From: Bombyx mori
Lineage: Eukaryota > Arthropoda > Insecta > Lepidoptera > Bombycidae
Assembly (NCBI RefSeq): GCF_030269925.1
Contig: NC_085109.1
Coordinates: forward strand, 4,278,001-4,342,000
Length of the DNA stretch: 64,000 nt
Direction: 5' to 3'
Shown here piece by piece: positions 21,906 through 33,498 of the stretch. The position numbers were made by a program, and so were the translations under genes. Every line of letters begins with the position of its first letter. The stretch's first letter is position 1. The notes beneath the pieces are model-generated. The model saw only the letters and a program-made list of their open reading frames with translations. It did no database searches and was not told the DNA's origin.

Positions 21906-23819
21906 AGAAAAAGAAATAAAGTCGTTTAAATAATGATTAGTGACTGTCCCCATTGCGTGCCTGAACCGTAAATCTGACGGTAGTAAAACTTGGTACATTG
22001 GTTCTTGGCGTTCCAGAGATAGTTTCTCTCATAGCACCATAAAGGTAGATAGTGCGTGAATAGTTTCAACTGTTTTAAGAGATCGATGTTTTTATTTTTG
22101 TGACCGGGTTTACTAGTAGACCAATAAAAATGTGTATTGATGACAATGCCACGTGCAAATAATGGGCTCAGCCGGGAGATCGGTCGTTAAAAAAAACATT
22201 TTGCATCTATTTTGTTCACAGAAATGATTTTTAAAAAAATATATGGCAATCTCTATTCATTTTTATTGTTTGGCAAAATCGTGAATGCAAAATAGTCATT
22301 GGTAAATAAATATAAGGGTTACTATCTGTCGTGTGTTGATGATACTTTAATTAGAATTTTTTTCTTAGTTTTTTTTCTTAAAGCAGAAAAAGAGTCACTG
22401 TATACAGTTCGGATAAAAGACGAGCTAGAGAGATATATAGTATATATATATATATATATATATCGTGTACATATTAACACAACACATTTGCATTCAATTT
22501 GTTTTATTCAGTATGAAAATTGGTCTCTTGCGATTCTATTGTTGCTAATGTCGGCTTTACAAAAATCTTTGAATACAAACATACATAAATTATGATATCT
22601 AAAAAATGACTAATAGCAGAATGAGATGATTTATTTTAGTCTGTAATCAATTGGGATAAAATCAATTCTCAGTAAAATTGTGTTTGTTATTGAGACCTCA
22701 ATGGATTTTTGGAAGAACCTTAGAAGCCACGTCCAACGCCTGCTTAAAATTCTCACATTTGTGAAGCTTCACAGAATGATGCTTAATGATTAATAAACCT
22801 CAGTTATTACATTTTTAAGTCGGATTAAACCTTAAACTAAGATAGTATAATAATTCACACAACGTCACTCCCATGTACCGGCTAAATCAAATGTTTTAAA
22901 CAAAACATAATTAATGTACAGACAGGGTTTTTGATTTTCTCGAACCTCAAACGAAGAAAAATGAAACCCTTGGCGGTAGATGAGGATCCAGCTCACCCAG
23001 TAAGATAACAGCTGTCCATGGACGCCGAAATCACTCTAATTTCAGGTTTAAAATGTTACTTTTGAAACTATGTACATCGAGATGTACTATAGAAACGGCT
23101 TAAATAAAATTAGAATATCATCAACGTAGTCAAATTCAATAAAATATACATGATTAAGTATCATTCAAAACCAACTGGTCAAATCTTGATAAAATTTAAT
23201 TGGGAGCATACGAAAAACCAGCTATCAAATTTAATAACATCCATCGAAATCGATTCGCCTAGAAAAAAGTTTTTTTTTTTTAAGTCATTACCGGATCGAA
23301 ACAAACCAAGCTAACTGAATTTAGTTAAATGTTTTATTTTTATCCTTTTGATTCTGGTCAAGATATTACGATAAAGTAATAAAATTACTGTATTCAATTT
23401 AATTCAATTCATTTATTTATCAGATAACAATAATCCATCAATTGACATACACATTTAAATCAAAATTAAATTACAAATGGTACATTAAAAAAAGAAAAAA
23501 TAATAATAAACAAGTAGGTCTTCTCATATAAGATTATAATATGTATTAATTAAAATGTTAAAATAGTCAAATATCAAAATCTGTAATACAGTAAAAATGA
23601 TAATTTTAAAGCATTAAATACGAATTGTACCGTTATATTTATTTACCTAAGAGGCTATCATTACTTATGTTAGTCCGCAAGTGAACCACGGCACAATAGT
23701 TCTAATGCTAATTAATGCCTTCAGGATGCTGTTAGGGCTGACCCGGACCCAGCGAATCAGGAATGTGCACCGTTTCCACAAGGTATTTTTATTTTTTTAT
23801 TACCCTTCCTAATTGGGAC
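21906..23819. other. Intergenic, no gene seen
   Basis: 1.9 kb of AT-rich sequence with a (TA)n run at 22434-22463 and no supported gene. The 98-codon frame at 22299-22595 spans the TA run and looks random. Confidence 0.45.
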
Positions 23820-23960
23820 CACACGGGAAGCGTCAGCTTTCTAATAAAAAAAGAATCATCAAAATCGATTCATCCAGTCAAAAGTTATGAGGTAACAAAC
23901 ATAAAAAAAAAACATACAGTCGAATTGAGAACCACCTTCTTTTTTGAAGTCGGTTAAAAT
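23820..23960. repeat. MITE-like fragment, CCGACTT family
   Basis: Matches the right part of 810-1156, from acgggaagcgtcagctttct to ttgaagtcggttaaaa. Confidence 0.6.
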
Positions 23961-24305
23961 GTGCTCGATTTTATATATTGTCATAGATATCATTATATAC
24001 TAGACTTGACAAGAAATGCATATTATGATGTTGATAAAGTTACTCTGCGAACGCCGGTTCCATTAAATTCCATTCGGTGGATCTGTGGCGAGATGCTCAG
24101 ACACGACCGGCTTACTTTTAATTAGATTTGCGTCATACGAACGTATTTATATTTTATTTCGTATATGCACTTTCTGTCTTAGTACTAGATTGTAATTAGA
24201 AAAGTAAGTGTTGTCCAGATTTTTTCAAATACTTCGACGTTTAAGATATATTACATATTCTATTTCTTTCGTCATACATTTTTATGTGTTGCCTGGAAGC
24301 CATTA

Positions 24306-24608
24306 TCTATATAAGTACCTATATATAGGTATATATAAATATGAATTGCTGTTCGTTAGTCTCGCTAAAACTCGAGAACGGCTGAACCGATTTGGCTAAT
24401 TTTGGTCTTGGATTATTTGTGGAAGTCCAGACAAGGTTTAAAAGGTAGATAAATATGAAAATACTCGGAATTAAATAAAAATAACAATTTTGTTTTTCCT
24501 TTGATGTGTAGGACAGATTCCTTTTGTTTATTTTAAGTTTATTTTATACAAAAGTTTAGATCTTTTATTTATCGATTGAGGCACTACGAAGTCTGCCGGG
24601 TCAGCTAG
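24306..24608 (+). mobile_element. Non-autonomous Helitron, 303 bp
   Basis: TC start after A (24305), then gaattgctgttcgttagtct; the end gtctgccgggtcagCTAG is followed by T. The length and ends fit the compact lepidopteran Helitrons seen elsewhere in the window. Confidence 0.75.
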
Positions 24609-24756
24609 TATAAAATAAATTAATATTCGACTGTATATTATTATTTTAGGTCTGGGAGCGATTTGCTGTGCCTCTATTATTTACGACGACTACCAAGGTA
24701 TTAAAGAAATGTATAAAACACAGAGCTGATCGAACCTCCGTAGATCCTGAGATTTA

Positions 24757-25000
24757 ACTGGTGGTAGGACCTCTTGGGAGTCCGCACGGGTAGGTACCAC
24801 CACCCTGCCTATTTCTGCCGTGAAGCAGTAACGCGTTTCGGTTTGAAGGGTGGGGCAGCCATTGTAACCATACTGAGACCTTAGAACTTATATCTCAAGG
24901 TGGGTGGCGCATTTACGTTGTAGATATCTATGGGCTCCAGTAACCACTTTACACCAGGTGGGCTGTGAGCTCATCCACTCAACTAAACAACAACAAAAAA
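24757..25000 (+). mobile_element. Bm1 SINE, short form
   Basis: actggtggtaggacctcttg to an A-rich tail; no tRNA head. Confidence 0.85.
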
Positions 25001-25136
25001 TATGTAAAATTAGGTACCAAAGAAAATAATTGAAGCGTCCTGGGTTGGCACGTGTACGAGTGTGACGGAAACACGCAAATATTTAGACAAAGTACACGAA
25101 ACTTCAGGATAATTCAAACTTCCCAGGGTAATTCAC

Positions 25137-25510
25137 GCTTTTTTTACAATAAAATCTTTTTTCTTACTCTATTTTTACTGGTGGTAGGACCTCTTGTGAG
25201 TCCGCGCGGGTGGTTACCACCACTCTGCCTATTTCTGCCGTGAAGCAGTAATGCGTTTCGGTTTGAAGGGTGGGGCAGCCGTTGTAACTATACTTGAGAT
25301 CTTAGAACTTATATCTCAAGGTGGGTGGCGCATTTACGTTGTGAATGTCTATGGGCTCCAGTAACCACTTAACACCAGGTGGGCTGTGAGCTCGTCCACC
25401 CATCTAAGCATTAAAAAAAAAATCAAATTTAATAAAATTTATTTTCTATTTTTTAGTTGGATTTTTTATAAAAGCGTATTTTGTTAGTTTTTTGAAACTA
25501 TTATTTATGC
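25137..25510 (+). mobile_element. Foldback MITE interrupted by Bm1
   Basis: Left part 25137-25176 (acgctttttttacaataaaa) and right part 25423-25510 (attttctattttttagttgg, taaaagcgtattttgttag) are colinear with the hairpin element at 26837-27665. They are separated exactly by the Bm1 at 25177-25422. The Bm1 is thus younger than the foldback copy. Confidence 0.65.
25177..25422 (+). mobile_element. Bm1 SINE, short form, nested
   Basis: Complete short form inserted in the foldback element; ends tctaagcattaaaaaaaaaa. Confidence 0.85.
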
Positions 25511-26364
25511 ATGTTACATTCCGTGAAACAAACAGTGACAAAAGTAAACTTTTCGATCGCTGTTGTTTTGTTTTAACGCGTTGGGCGTCGTGAGCGCTAT
25601 CAACTCCCTTTCTTCATTTAAGGTAATGGATTCAAGTAAACCCTATATTGTTCCGTAATTGTTTTATTGTATTCACAGATAGATGATATTGCATATGGCC
25701 GACCTGCGTGTGTCACCATTACCGATCGATCACTAGCTTAGTTTCTGTATATATCTAAACACTGTGAGAATGTTCATTCATAATTTGTTTATCAATCATT
25801 ACCTGTGGTAGGGCGTACTGTAAGTCCTCCGGTAGATATCACCATCCAGCCGATTTATACCACGAAGGAGGTAGGTGGAAAAAGGCGGGACAGACATTTG
25901 TTTATTATAAGAAAACTCGTTTGGATTTATAGTTCTTAGAACGTGCTTATACCTCTAACCACTAGTATACTCTAATCAGGGCTTAGAATTATATTATAGA
26001 CAATTAGGGATCTTAGTGAAATCGATATCCTAGCTTCGTTAAGGTACGGCCTCAGATTGAATTGTTGGAAGGAGAACTTTCCAATGTCGAATTCACAAGT
26101 TTGTTTCTGTCGCAATCGTATCTCGTTTCAAGTTGCTCTCGTCCGGACTGAGAAGCTGGGAGAGCTTCTCGCCAACATTCACTTCGTATTTCATTACGAC
26201 TTCGGAACTTCAGCGTTAAGGTAGAAACATTTGATTATCGATTTGGAACATGATTAAGAGAGACGAAGCTATAAATATTTCTAATTAACGATGACTGTGT
26301 TGACACTGTCAATTGACAGTGTCGGAAATTTTAAGAGACAAAATCTCCAAATAACCTTTTTTTT
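25511..26364. other. Intergenic; one perfect palindrome
   Basis: No gene seen. A degenerate Bm1 scrap may lie at 25801-25870. Positions 26302-26323 are a perfect 22-bp palindrome with half-site gacactgtcaa, which includes the word TGACAG twice in inverted order. Confidence 0.5.
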
Positions 26365-26735
26365 TTATTGCCCTTGTAGGCAATCGAGCATACGGCCCAC
26401 CTGATGGTGAGTGGTTGCCGTCGCCCATGGACTTCAGCAATACCAGGGGCAGAGCCAAGCCGCTGCCTACCGTTTAATACTCTTCACAAGCCTCTTTTAA
26501 AGAAGGACATGTCATAGCGCTCAGGAAACACCGTGGAGGGGAGCTCATTCCATAGCCGGATGGTACGTGGCAAAAAAGACCTCTGGAAACGCACTGTCGA
26601 TGAACGAAGTGGTTCCAGATGATATGGATGAACTCTGCTCCGAACCATATTTCGAGTATCAAATTATTGTAGTACCGAAGTGAAACTTCTCTCAAGATTA
26701 CCTTGTGGATGGCTCCAGTCTTCACTTACATCAGC
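26365..26735 (-). repeat. Family C repeat with longer body
   Basis: A T-run, then the inverse core (ggcccacctgatggtgagtg, agaccaagccgctgcctacc-like) to 26475. This continues into 26480-26735 (ggacatgtcatagcgctcag, gagctcattccatagccgga), which is also represented at 8790-8895. It therefore looks like the 3-prime portion of a larger LINE-like family. The 83-codon frame inside shows no reverse-transcriptase motif. Confidence 0.55.
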
Positions 26736-26836
26736 TACATTGTCCATATCAGCTAAAAGAAGAGAAACAATACTAGATTTGCTAGCGTGCTGTGAAACGT
26801 TTTCTGTACAGCGACATAAGAACGCAGCTTATTTTT

Positions 26837-27665
26837 AATACGCTTTTATTAGCTTCAGACGTATGTATGTTAGTTTGTAACGGAATCTTTGAACATGATT
26901 TTGACCCCCTTCAAAACGTCGGATTAACTTGAAATTTGGTATATTTATTAAGGACCGGTGACAATGCAATATTAAAAAATATATTGAAAAAATTGAAATT
27001 CTACTAAAAAGTTAAAAATAAATAATAGTTTAAAAAAACTAACAAAATTCGCTTTTATAGAAAATCTAACTAAAAAATAGAAAATAATTGGTGGTGCTTT
27101 TCAGGATATTATCAAAATATCATACTCATATCTGTTCATAAAATATTTATGCTGATACCATGCAGCTTTTTTTACAATAAAATCATTTTTTCTTAGACTA
27201 TTTTTCATTCAACTTTATTAAAACTAGTGGCCCCGCAGTAGTCAAAATTCAACTATAATTAATTGAAATTATAAGTTTAAACATTATTATGGTTCTGCAA
27301 AACTGCACTATAGATCAATAATATTAAAGACAAACAATATTAATCTATTTTCAATTCGACCACAGCAAAGAGTATATGTATGTGTTGTGTCAAATATATG
27401 GTAGTGTGTGTAATGTTTTCTTTATTGATTTAAAGTATCTTTTACGCATTATTTTAAAATTTTTTTAGCGTTGTGCACTCCTTCTCTACATTCTCTATAA
27501 GTGTGAGAAATTTCATACTCCTCCGTCCGCGCAATTTTCGTAAAAAGGGGTACAAAGTTTTTGTTTCACGTATTAATATATAGATTTATTTTCTATTTTT
27601 TAGTTGGATTTTCTATAAAAGCGTATTTTGTTAGTTTCTATAAACTATTATTTATTTATTTTTGC
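26837..27665 (+). mobile_element. Foldback MITE interrupted by a Helitron
   Basis: Starts taatacgcttttattagctt (26838) and runs through the hairpin body. It is interrupted at 27225-27584 by a Helitron and resumes at 27585 with ttattttctattttttagtt. Removing the Helitron restores attaaaatttattttct, exactly the sequence of the uninterrupted copy near 18870. Confidence 0.7.
27225..27584 (-). mobile_element. Non-autonomous Helitron (family Y)
   Basis: On the minus strand it begins TCTATATATTAATACGTGAA and ends ACTACTGCGGGGCCACTAG, flanked by A and T. Relatives are 54929-57353 and 57716-58137. The insertion point is proven by the empty site in other copies of the host foldback element. Confidence 0.85.
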
Positions 27666-27963
27666 GTGAAACCATAATTACGCTACTTCTATAAGGCGAT
27701 GGGTAATGAGAATCGCCTCATTGTGACCGCCACCGGCTACTCTCCGAGCCCGGCTACGTAGAAGCCAGTCACCGTCGACGCCATTAGACACGTTATGGAT
27801 CCGCCCGATCTACTAACACAATTATTATTTTGACGCTTGCAGCTCTGACACTAGGAGCAGTCATTGAGACCTTTGTAGCCGTACTCCTCGAAGGGTTCGA
27901 TGTGAAACAACTCATAACATCGGCCTGCTGAGTTCCTATAATCATCTAATTTCTAATTCTACC
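27666..27963. other. Intergenic, family B scrap
   Basis: A GC-richer stretch with ccgtcgacgccattagacac and ttatggatccgcccgatcta resembles the distal part of family B; otherwise nothing. Confidence 0.35.
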
Positions 27964-27965
27964 TA

Positions 27966-29266
27966 GTCAGGTCATAAGTATTGTCACACAGTAAAAACTT
28001 TTCTTTTAGAATGCTGGCCACAAAAAAGTTTATTGAATTCGAATTTCGAATTGTTCATGAAAATAAAAATAGTATACATTTAGAATTTTACTTCTTTTTT
28101 AAATATGGAGTGGACGCTTAAAGAAGACCGTGTTGCAGTTATTGCGTTGCATCATTGCGGTTACGCGCCAATTCAAATTTTTAACATACTGAAAAATTTG
28201 AATATAACCAAAAGATTCGTTTATCGTACCATCAAACGATACAATGAAGACTCTAGTGTAGATGACAGGTTAAGAAGTGGTCGCCCTCGGTCTGTTAGGA
28301 TTCCAGCAGTGATAAAAGCTGTGAAGGGGCGAATTCAAAGAAATCCCAAACGTAAGCAGAAACTGTTGGCCCTTCAGATGGGGTTAAGCAGAACCACGGT
28401 GAAAAGGGTGTTAAATGAAGACTTAGGGCTTCGGGCATATCGAAGAAAAACAGAAAATCGTTTGAATGCTCGTCTAATGGACCTGAGACTGAAGAGATGC
28501 CGCGCTTTGTTGAAGCGGTACGCGGGAAAAAAATATCGGGAAATTCTTTTTTCGGATGAAAAAATTTTTACCGTAGAAGAGAGCTACAACAAAAAAAATG
28601 ATAAGGTGTACGCACACAGTAATGAAGAAGCGAGCAACCGTATTCCGCGTGTCCAACGAGGTCATTTTCCATCCTCGCTCATGGTATGGTTGGGAGTTTC
28701 TTATTGGGGCTTAACAGAGGTACATTTTTGTGAGAAAGGTGTAAAAATGAATGCAGTTGTGTATCAAAATACAGTCCTGACGAACCTTGTGGTACCTGTT
28801 TCTCATACCATGTTCAATAACAGGCACTGGGTATTCCAACAAGATTCGGCGCCAGTTCATAGAGCGAAGAGCACACAAGACTGGGTGGCGGCGCGTGAAA
28901 TCGACTTCATCCGGCACGAAGACTGGCCCTCCTCCAGTTCAGATTTGAATCCGTTAGATTACAAGATATGGCAATACTTGGAGGAAAAGGCGTGCTCAAA
29001 GCCTCATCCCAATTTGGAGTCACTCAAGACATCCTTGATTAAGGCAGCCGCCGATATTGACATGGACCTCGTTCGTGCTGCGATAGACGACTGGCCGCGC
29101 AGATTGAAGGCCTGTATTCAAAATCACGGAGGTCATTTTGAATAAACTTTAGTGTCATAAGAATCTATGTTTTGTTAAGTTCATTTTGGTATATGAATGG
29201 TTACATAATGAATAAACTTGTTTCAATTATTTTACCTTAAACATGTGACAGAATTTATGACCTGAC
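27966..29266 (+). mobile_element. Complete mariner element, mori-type
   Basis: 1301 bp bounded by TA at 27964-27965 and 29267-29268. The inverted ends begin gtcaggtcataa on both sides and stay alignable for about 27 bp (gtcaggtcataagtattgtc versus gtcaggtcataaattctgtc). It encloses one uninterrupted transposase. Single-frame coding capacity, intact ends and an intact TA duplication make it a potentially autonomous, young copy. Confidence 0.95.
28105..29145 (+). CDS. Mariner transposase (D,D37D, mori subfamily)
   Basis: The 346-residue frame encodes a cut-and-paste transposase that would act in the nucleus on the element's own inverted ends. The N-terminal half has two helix-turn-helix regions (about residues 10-47 and 85-105) joined by the AT-hook-like GRPR at 59-62. 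The catalytic acidic residues are D151 (LFSDEKIF), D247 (QQDSAPVH) and D285 (NPLDYKIW). The 37 residues between the last two define D,D37D, the arrangement described for silkworm Bmmar1/Bmmar6-type mariners rather than classic D,D34D mariner or D,D34E Tc1. The length matches a full mariner transposase, and ATG at 28105 is the first in the element's open frame, after a 139-bp leader. No stop or frameshift is present. I cannot tell Bmmar1 from Bmmar6 without alignment. Confidence 0.95.
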   Translation: MEWTLKEDRVAVIALHHCGYAPIQIFNILKNLNITKRFVYRTIKRYNEDSSVDDRLRSGRPRSVRIPAVIKAVKGRIQRNPKRKQKLLALQMGLSRTTVKRVLNEDLGLRAYRRKTENRLNARLMDLRLKRCRALLKRYAGKKYREILFSDEKIFTVEESYNKKNDKVYAHSNEEASNRIPRVQRGHFPSSLMVWLGVSYWGLTEVHFCEKGVKMNAVVYQNTVLTNLVVPVSHTMFNNRHWVFQQDSAPVHRAKSTQDWVAAREIDFIRHEDWPSSSSDLNPLDYKIWQYLEEKACSKPHPNLESLKTSLIKAAADIDMDLVRAAIDDWPRRLKACIQNHGGHFE

Positions 29267-29268
29267 TA

Positions 29269-29497
29269 TGTATATCCGTTTTTTCAATGCCGATTTGTAT
29301 CATTGTAGTAGTTCTGTCTCGCAGTAATAAGATTCAGGCTCGCGATTTCATATTCTTATAAGTTCAGTTTCGTTTTGTAAGCTCTAAAATAATTAAATGT
29401 GCATTAATGAAATCATTATCTTAATGTGATGATAAAATAGAGCCCAGAATTCTCAAACTGCCGATGTAGTCCATTGTTTCTCATCGTTATTAACTAT
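29269..29497. other. Intergenic, no gene seen
   Basis: AT-rich flank of the mariner with no motif. Confidence 0.4.
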
Positions 29498-29685
29498 CTT
29501 TTTTTTCCTCCCTAGCTGAGAGCCTTGAGAGGCTATTTCAGCGTATCCTTAACTAGTAGGTGAGCTCACTGGGCTCAAACCTGACGACGTTGCTAACACG
29601 AACCCTAGCAAGAGCCGTGCTTCGCAGAATCTACCACCGGATCGGAAATGCGACCCACTCAGTGGGCTGTGTCTGAGGGTTTGAC
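29498..29685 (+). repeat. Family B repeat
   Basis: Begins with agccttgagaggctatttca and ggtgagctcactgggctcaa and ends cactcagtgggctgtgtctg. The sequence gagaagatccggcgagaaa, usually in the middle, is deleted. Confidence 0.7.
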
Positions 29686-29890
29686 TGCGTGCCATCTCTG
29701 CAACGCTTTTATAGTCGAGACAAAATCCCTAGAATCGTCGATAATATTTCATAAAAGTGTAGTATTGTGTGTTTCCGCTATCTGACAATAGATGGCGTTG
29801 TACTTCTCGAGCGTTCTAGATGCTACTAGATCCTTCGATATTCGTTCGACTATTCGGCGATATATGGCGTTACTCTTACCGGCGTAACAA
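29686..29890 (+). repeat. Dispersed repeat Z, copy 1
   Basis: Contains caacgcttttatagtcgaga, ctgacaatagatggcgttgt and ttcgatattcgttcgac. The same order of words occurs at 45690-45912 and 50295-50525. Class unknown; no coding capacity. Confidence 0.65.
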
Positions 29891-30847
29891 TAATAATAAT
29901 ATAATGACTAAAATAATTCTTACAAGCGTAGAATTTAACATGATTGAGTTAAATGTATCTCTTGCTGCTACAAATAATTCGCATAACCCACCGGGGTATT
30001 TTGGCTTACAAAATCCACCACACTAGATACAATTAGAAGGTTTTTATTACAAGACATTATTAGCGACGCGAGCCGTTTTGCTAATGAAATTGCAGAGACA
30101 ATAGTTCCTATTCAGAGAACTGTTGTAGAGTTTAATCAAGTAGTTGACGAAGTGAATCACAACTCTTGCCGAACTTTATTTTTGCCTACATGAATAGTCA
30201 CTCAGTGAGAGCCCGGTTGCATATCTTTGTTTAAATGGCTACTAAATAGGTATAGACGTTTCAGTATATATAGTAGTATCTGTATAGTAGTTCAGTATAT
30301 ACAGGGTGTCCTAGAAATAATGGATAATCCTAAAACATCTCATGGTAGAGCTGTTGGGGACTCAAAATAAAAAAATAAATAAAAAAAAATCCTAGGTAGT
30401 ACCCAAATTATGTAATTTGGCTCGATATAATTTAATTGATGCCCCTATGATGTTTGACGATGGTGTTAATACTTGTAGTCTTCTCCGACATATACATACA
30501 TCTCTGTATATTGAGTCAACGACCTATCCTATCTTGGTGAAAACGTAAAGCATCACTCGCACCCTAAAAAGCATCTGACAAAATTCAGTTGCATTCAACA
30601 TTTACAACATTAAAAAGTTTGGTTTTTATCTGTAAAAGCAGCTTGCATTTCAATTCAATTTTATTTTCAGCTCAATCAATCTGTTCGGGCTGAACGCAAA
30701 ACGGGAAACTTTGTGAATTATTTCGGAGTCTAGTTACAGGTACTTCACTGCTTTCCGATTTGAGCTAGGTAGACGAAATACCGGTGGGTTTGGTAAAAAT
30801 ATATCGTCAAAATTAAACGGTGGAAAGGCTGACTGGTGCCGTCGCAC
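29891..30847. other. Intergenic, no gene seen
   Basis: No supported gene. A 68-codon plus frame at 29820-30026 begins inside repeat Z and has no domain. Confidence 0.4.
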
Positions 30848-30955
30848 TGGTTTTTAATACGCTTTTATTAGCTTCAGACGTATGTATGTAACGGAATCTT
30901 TGAATATAATTTTGACCCCCTTCAAAACGTCGGATTAACTTGAAATTTAGCAGAA
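30848..30955 (+). mobile_element. Foldback MITE fragment
   Basis: tttttaatacgcttttatta to aacgtcggattaacttgaaa matches the left 110 bp of 26837-27665. Confidence 0.7.
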
Positions 30956-31575
30956 ATTTAGCTTGAAAGCAACGTGTTAAACAAGAAAGAAAAAAGATTA
31001 GGTAATGATAGTAATTATAATGGCATGATGTGATAACGGAAGTACTTTCTAGTGTAACTAGAATTAATAAAATACAAACATAATAATATACCAACTCCGA
31101 ATGTAGGAGGGGTATAGAAAATTGCAGAATATAGTAAGTGATATATTTGAAAAAAAAAAAACTCAGTATATACTTACATACTTAAGATGTGTTGGTACAA
31201 TGATTGTACAGAATTCATGGCGCTCTACACGATCAGCTAATAGGTTTTCGAATTAAACAAACAATTTTTTATTTATTTAAGATTTCTTAATTAAAAATAC
31301 AGCACGAACTTCATATGTGATTGAACTAAGCTTGTATCTTAATCTGTAGTACTGCTCCTGCTGTGGTTACTGTAATATGTTATACTTAAGGTAACACTAT
31401 AAAACATTTAACAAAGAAAATTTAATTAAGAACTCATGAAACTAAGTTAATATGTCCTGTGAATGAAATATGTACCAGAGTTTGTGAGTGTATGGTATGA
31501 AACTGTGCAAGTGTGCAGCATGATCAATTTTAGAATTTAGAAGGAGAATTAAGAATTTACTGGTAAGGAGAATTT
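30956..31575. other. Intergenic, no gene seen
   Basis: AT-rich; nothing recognised. Confidence 0.4.
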
Positions 31576-31825
31576 ACTGGTGGTAGGACCTCTTGTGAGT
31601 CCGCACGGGAAGGTACCACCACCCCGCCCGTGCCGTGAAGCAGTAATGCGTTTCGGTTTGAATGGCCCCACCATTCAAGCCGTTGTAACCATACTGAGAC
31701 CTTAGAATTTATATCTCAAAGTCGGTGGCGCATTTACGTTGTAGATGTCTATGGACTCCAGTAACCACTTAAAACCAGGTGGGCCGTGAGCTCCTCCATC
31801 CATCTAAGGAATAAATAAAAAGAAA
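31576..31825 (+). mobile_element. Bm1 SINE, short form
   Basis: actggtggtaggacctcttg to ctaaggaataaataaaaag. A small duplication (gaatggccccaccattcaag) disrupts the middle. A very degenerate Bm1-like stretch follows at about 31885-32020. Confidence 0.8.
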
Positions 31826-32078
31826 AAATTAAGAAAATAGTATGTAGAAAAAGATTTTTTTTGTTTCCCTTAATTGATAATAACTTGACAGTCCACCTTG
31901 TGATAACTGGTTACTGAAGCCCATTGTTGATTCTTGGTTTCAACTTTATTATGTAACGGCTATCTCACTCTTCGAATCCGGAACGCATGACTGCTCCGTA
32001 ACAGATAAAGAAAAAATCGTGGTGTCTAATCGATATTATTATTAAACAATTTTGAATTGTAGAATATTATATACACAT

Positions 32079-32417
32079 ATCGTCTTTTCGCATTAAAAGG
32101 GTACAATTTCTAAAAATATTCGAAATTGTGTTAAGATGCGGAATCATTTGGGATCACCAGTAACTTTCTCAAAAATACTGTCAAAAGAGTATAGTTTAGT
32201 TTTTTTTTTTTTAGTTTACCTATGTTTTGACTGCTATTAACAAAATCAATATAAATTTTATTTTACTTAAAAAGACAGATAATGTAACTAGTAAAAACAA
32301 AAAAAAAAATATGTTGCAAAGATGATTAATATTAAATTAACATGTTAAACCTTTAAAACATTCTCCTGTAAACTTAGTAAGTTTTGAGATTATGCAGTTT
32401 CAATGCGAGAAGACGAT
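32079..32417. mobile_element. MITE with ATCGTCTT inverted ends, copy 1
   Basis: Ends atcgtcttttcgcattaaaa and (inverse) atcgtcttctcgcattgaaa form an imperfect 20-bp TIR. The AT-rich interior matches 34728-35076 in direct orientation at an estimated 85 percent identity. The two copies flank the GC-rich gene island between them. Confidence 0.7.
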
Positions 32418-33190
32418 ATGTATGTAATAATATGATAATAAGAATATATAAAACATATAAATACAGGCGTATACAAATGCTTCTATAACAACCAAAATAT
32501 AAATTACAAAAATATAAACATGTACAATATATAAACCTAAAAACAAATTTACGTAAACTACGTTAAAATATTACAAAACATAAATACAGCAAATTATTGG
32601 TTGAGTATTTAAGGTAATATATAATATAATATAATAAGGTAATAATAGGGGCTGGTATTGTCGCTGCCGGTAATCACTCAACATCATTGATTACATTTTG
32701 CACTCTGAGTTCATGAACAAAGAAAATTCTCTGTAATCAGAGACAAAGAGTAATTAGAATTTATAAAAGCATTTATTTCAAAGTGATTTTAATGCTTAAG
32801 CTGAATTTGCGCATTTAATTATGTTATCTGTAATAAAAGTCGACTTTGTCTAAGAATGATTTCTTTTTCAAAGTAAACTGTTTTAATGTGATTTTACTCA
32901 ATTAATTATCGAATTTACTATCGAGATATCATAATTATTTCTACATAAACAGTATCACTTTTCTTTATAATTTTATTAGTGATACATTTTTAAATGTAAT
33001 TAATTATCTCGCACAAAAGTGGGCACGCTAAAGATTATATTAATTATTTTAAAAGCCAGTGAGTGCATTCGCTCTGCTGTTTAATTTCGCAAATTTTATT
33101 ATAAACTCAGTTATGACACAGTTTTTTGTTTTCAAGTCACAGTCTAATTACGAATTCAGTGAGGTTTTATTGTAAATAAATAACGCTGGT
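32418..33190. other. Intergenic, no gene seen
   Basis: AT-rich; downstream side of the Orange-like gene. Confidence 0.4.
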
Positions 33191-33204
33191 ATTACTTGGA
33201 TAGA

Positions 33205-33210
33205 TTTATT
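33205..33210 (-). promoter_or_regulatory. Poly(A) signal AATAAA (minus)
   Basis: On the minus strand AATAAA lies 289 bp beyond the stop codon of the frame at 33499-33939. It would end a transcript of roughly 0.8 kb. Another AATAAA occurs about 35 bp further on. Confidence 0.5.
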
Positions 33211-33498
33211 AGACACATAAAATATAATAGTTTTAGCATAAAATAGATGATAATATTTTCGTTAAATTTAATAGTGACTAGATAGTGACTAGACGCCCGG
33301 CAGGAGGGCCACCAATAAACACCGCATCCACATTCAACCACGCACTTCATTACTGACCCGGAACTCACAAAGTAGGTAAGGACAGGAGACATCGAGAATA
33401 AACGAAAAATACACCAACTGCAGAGCGCGGGAAGTCCGGGACGTGAAGTCGGGAACGGATGGGGCTTAATATCTCGCGGGCTCTGGGCCCAGCCAAGC

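Noticed and set aside
22299..22595. 98-codon frame
   Set aside because: It runs through the (TA)n microsatellite and has no recognisable domain.
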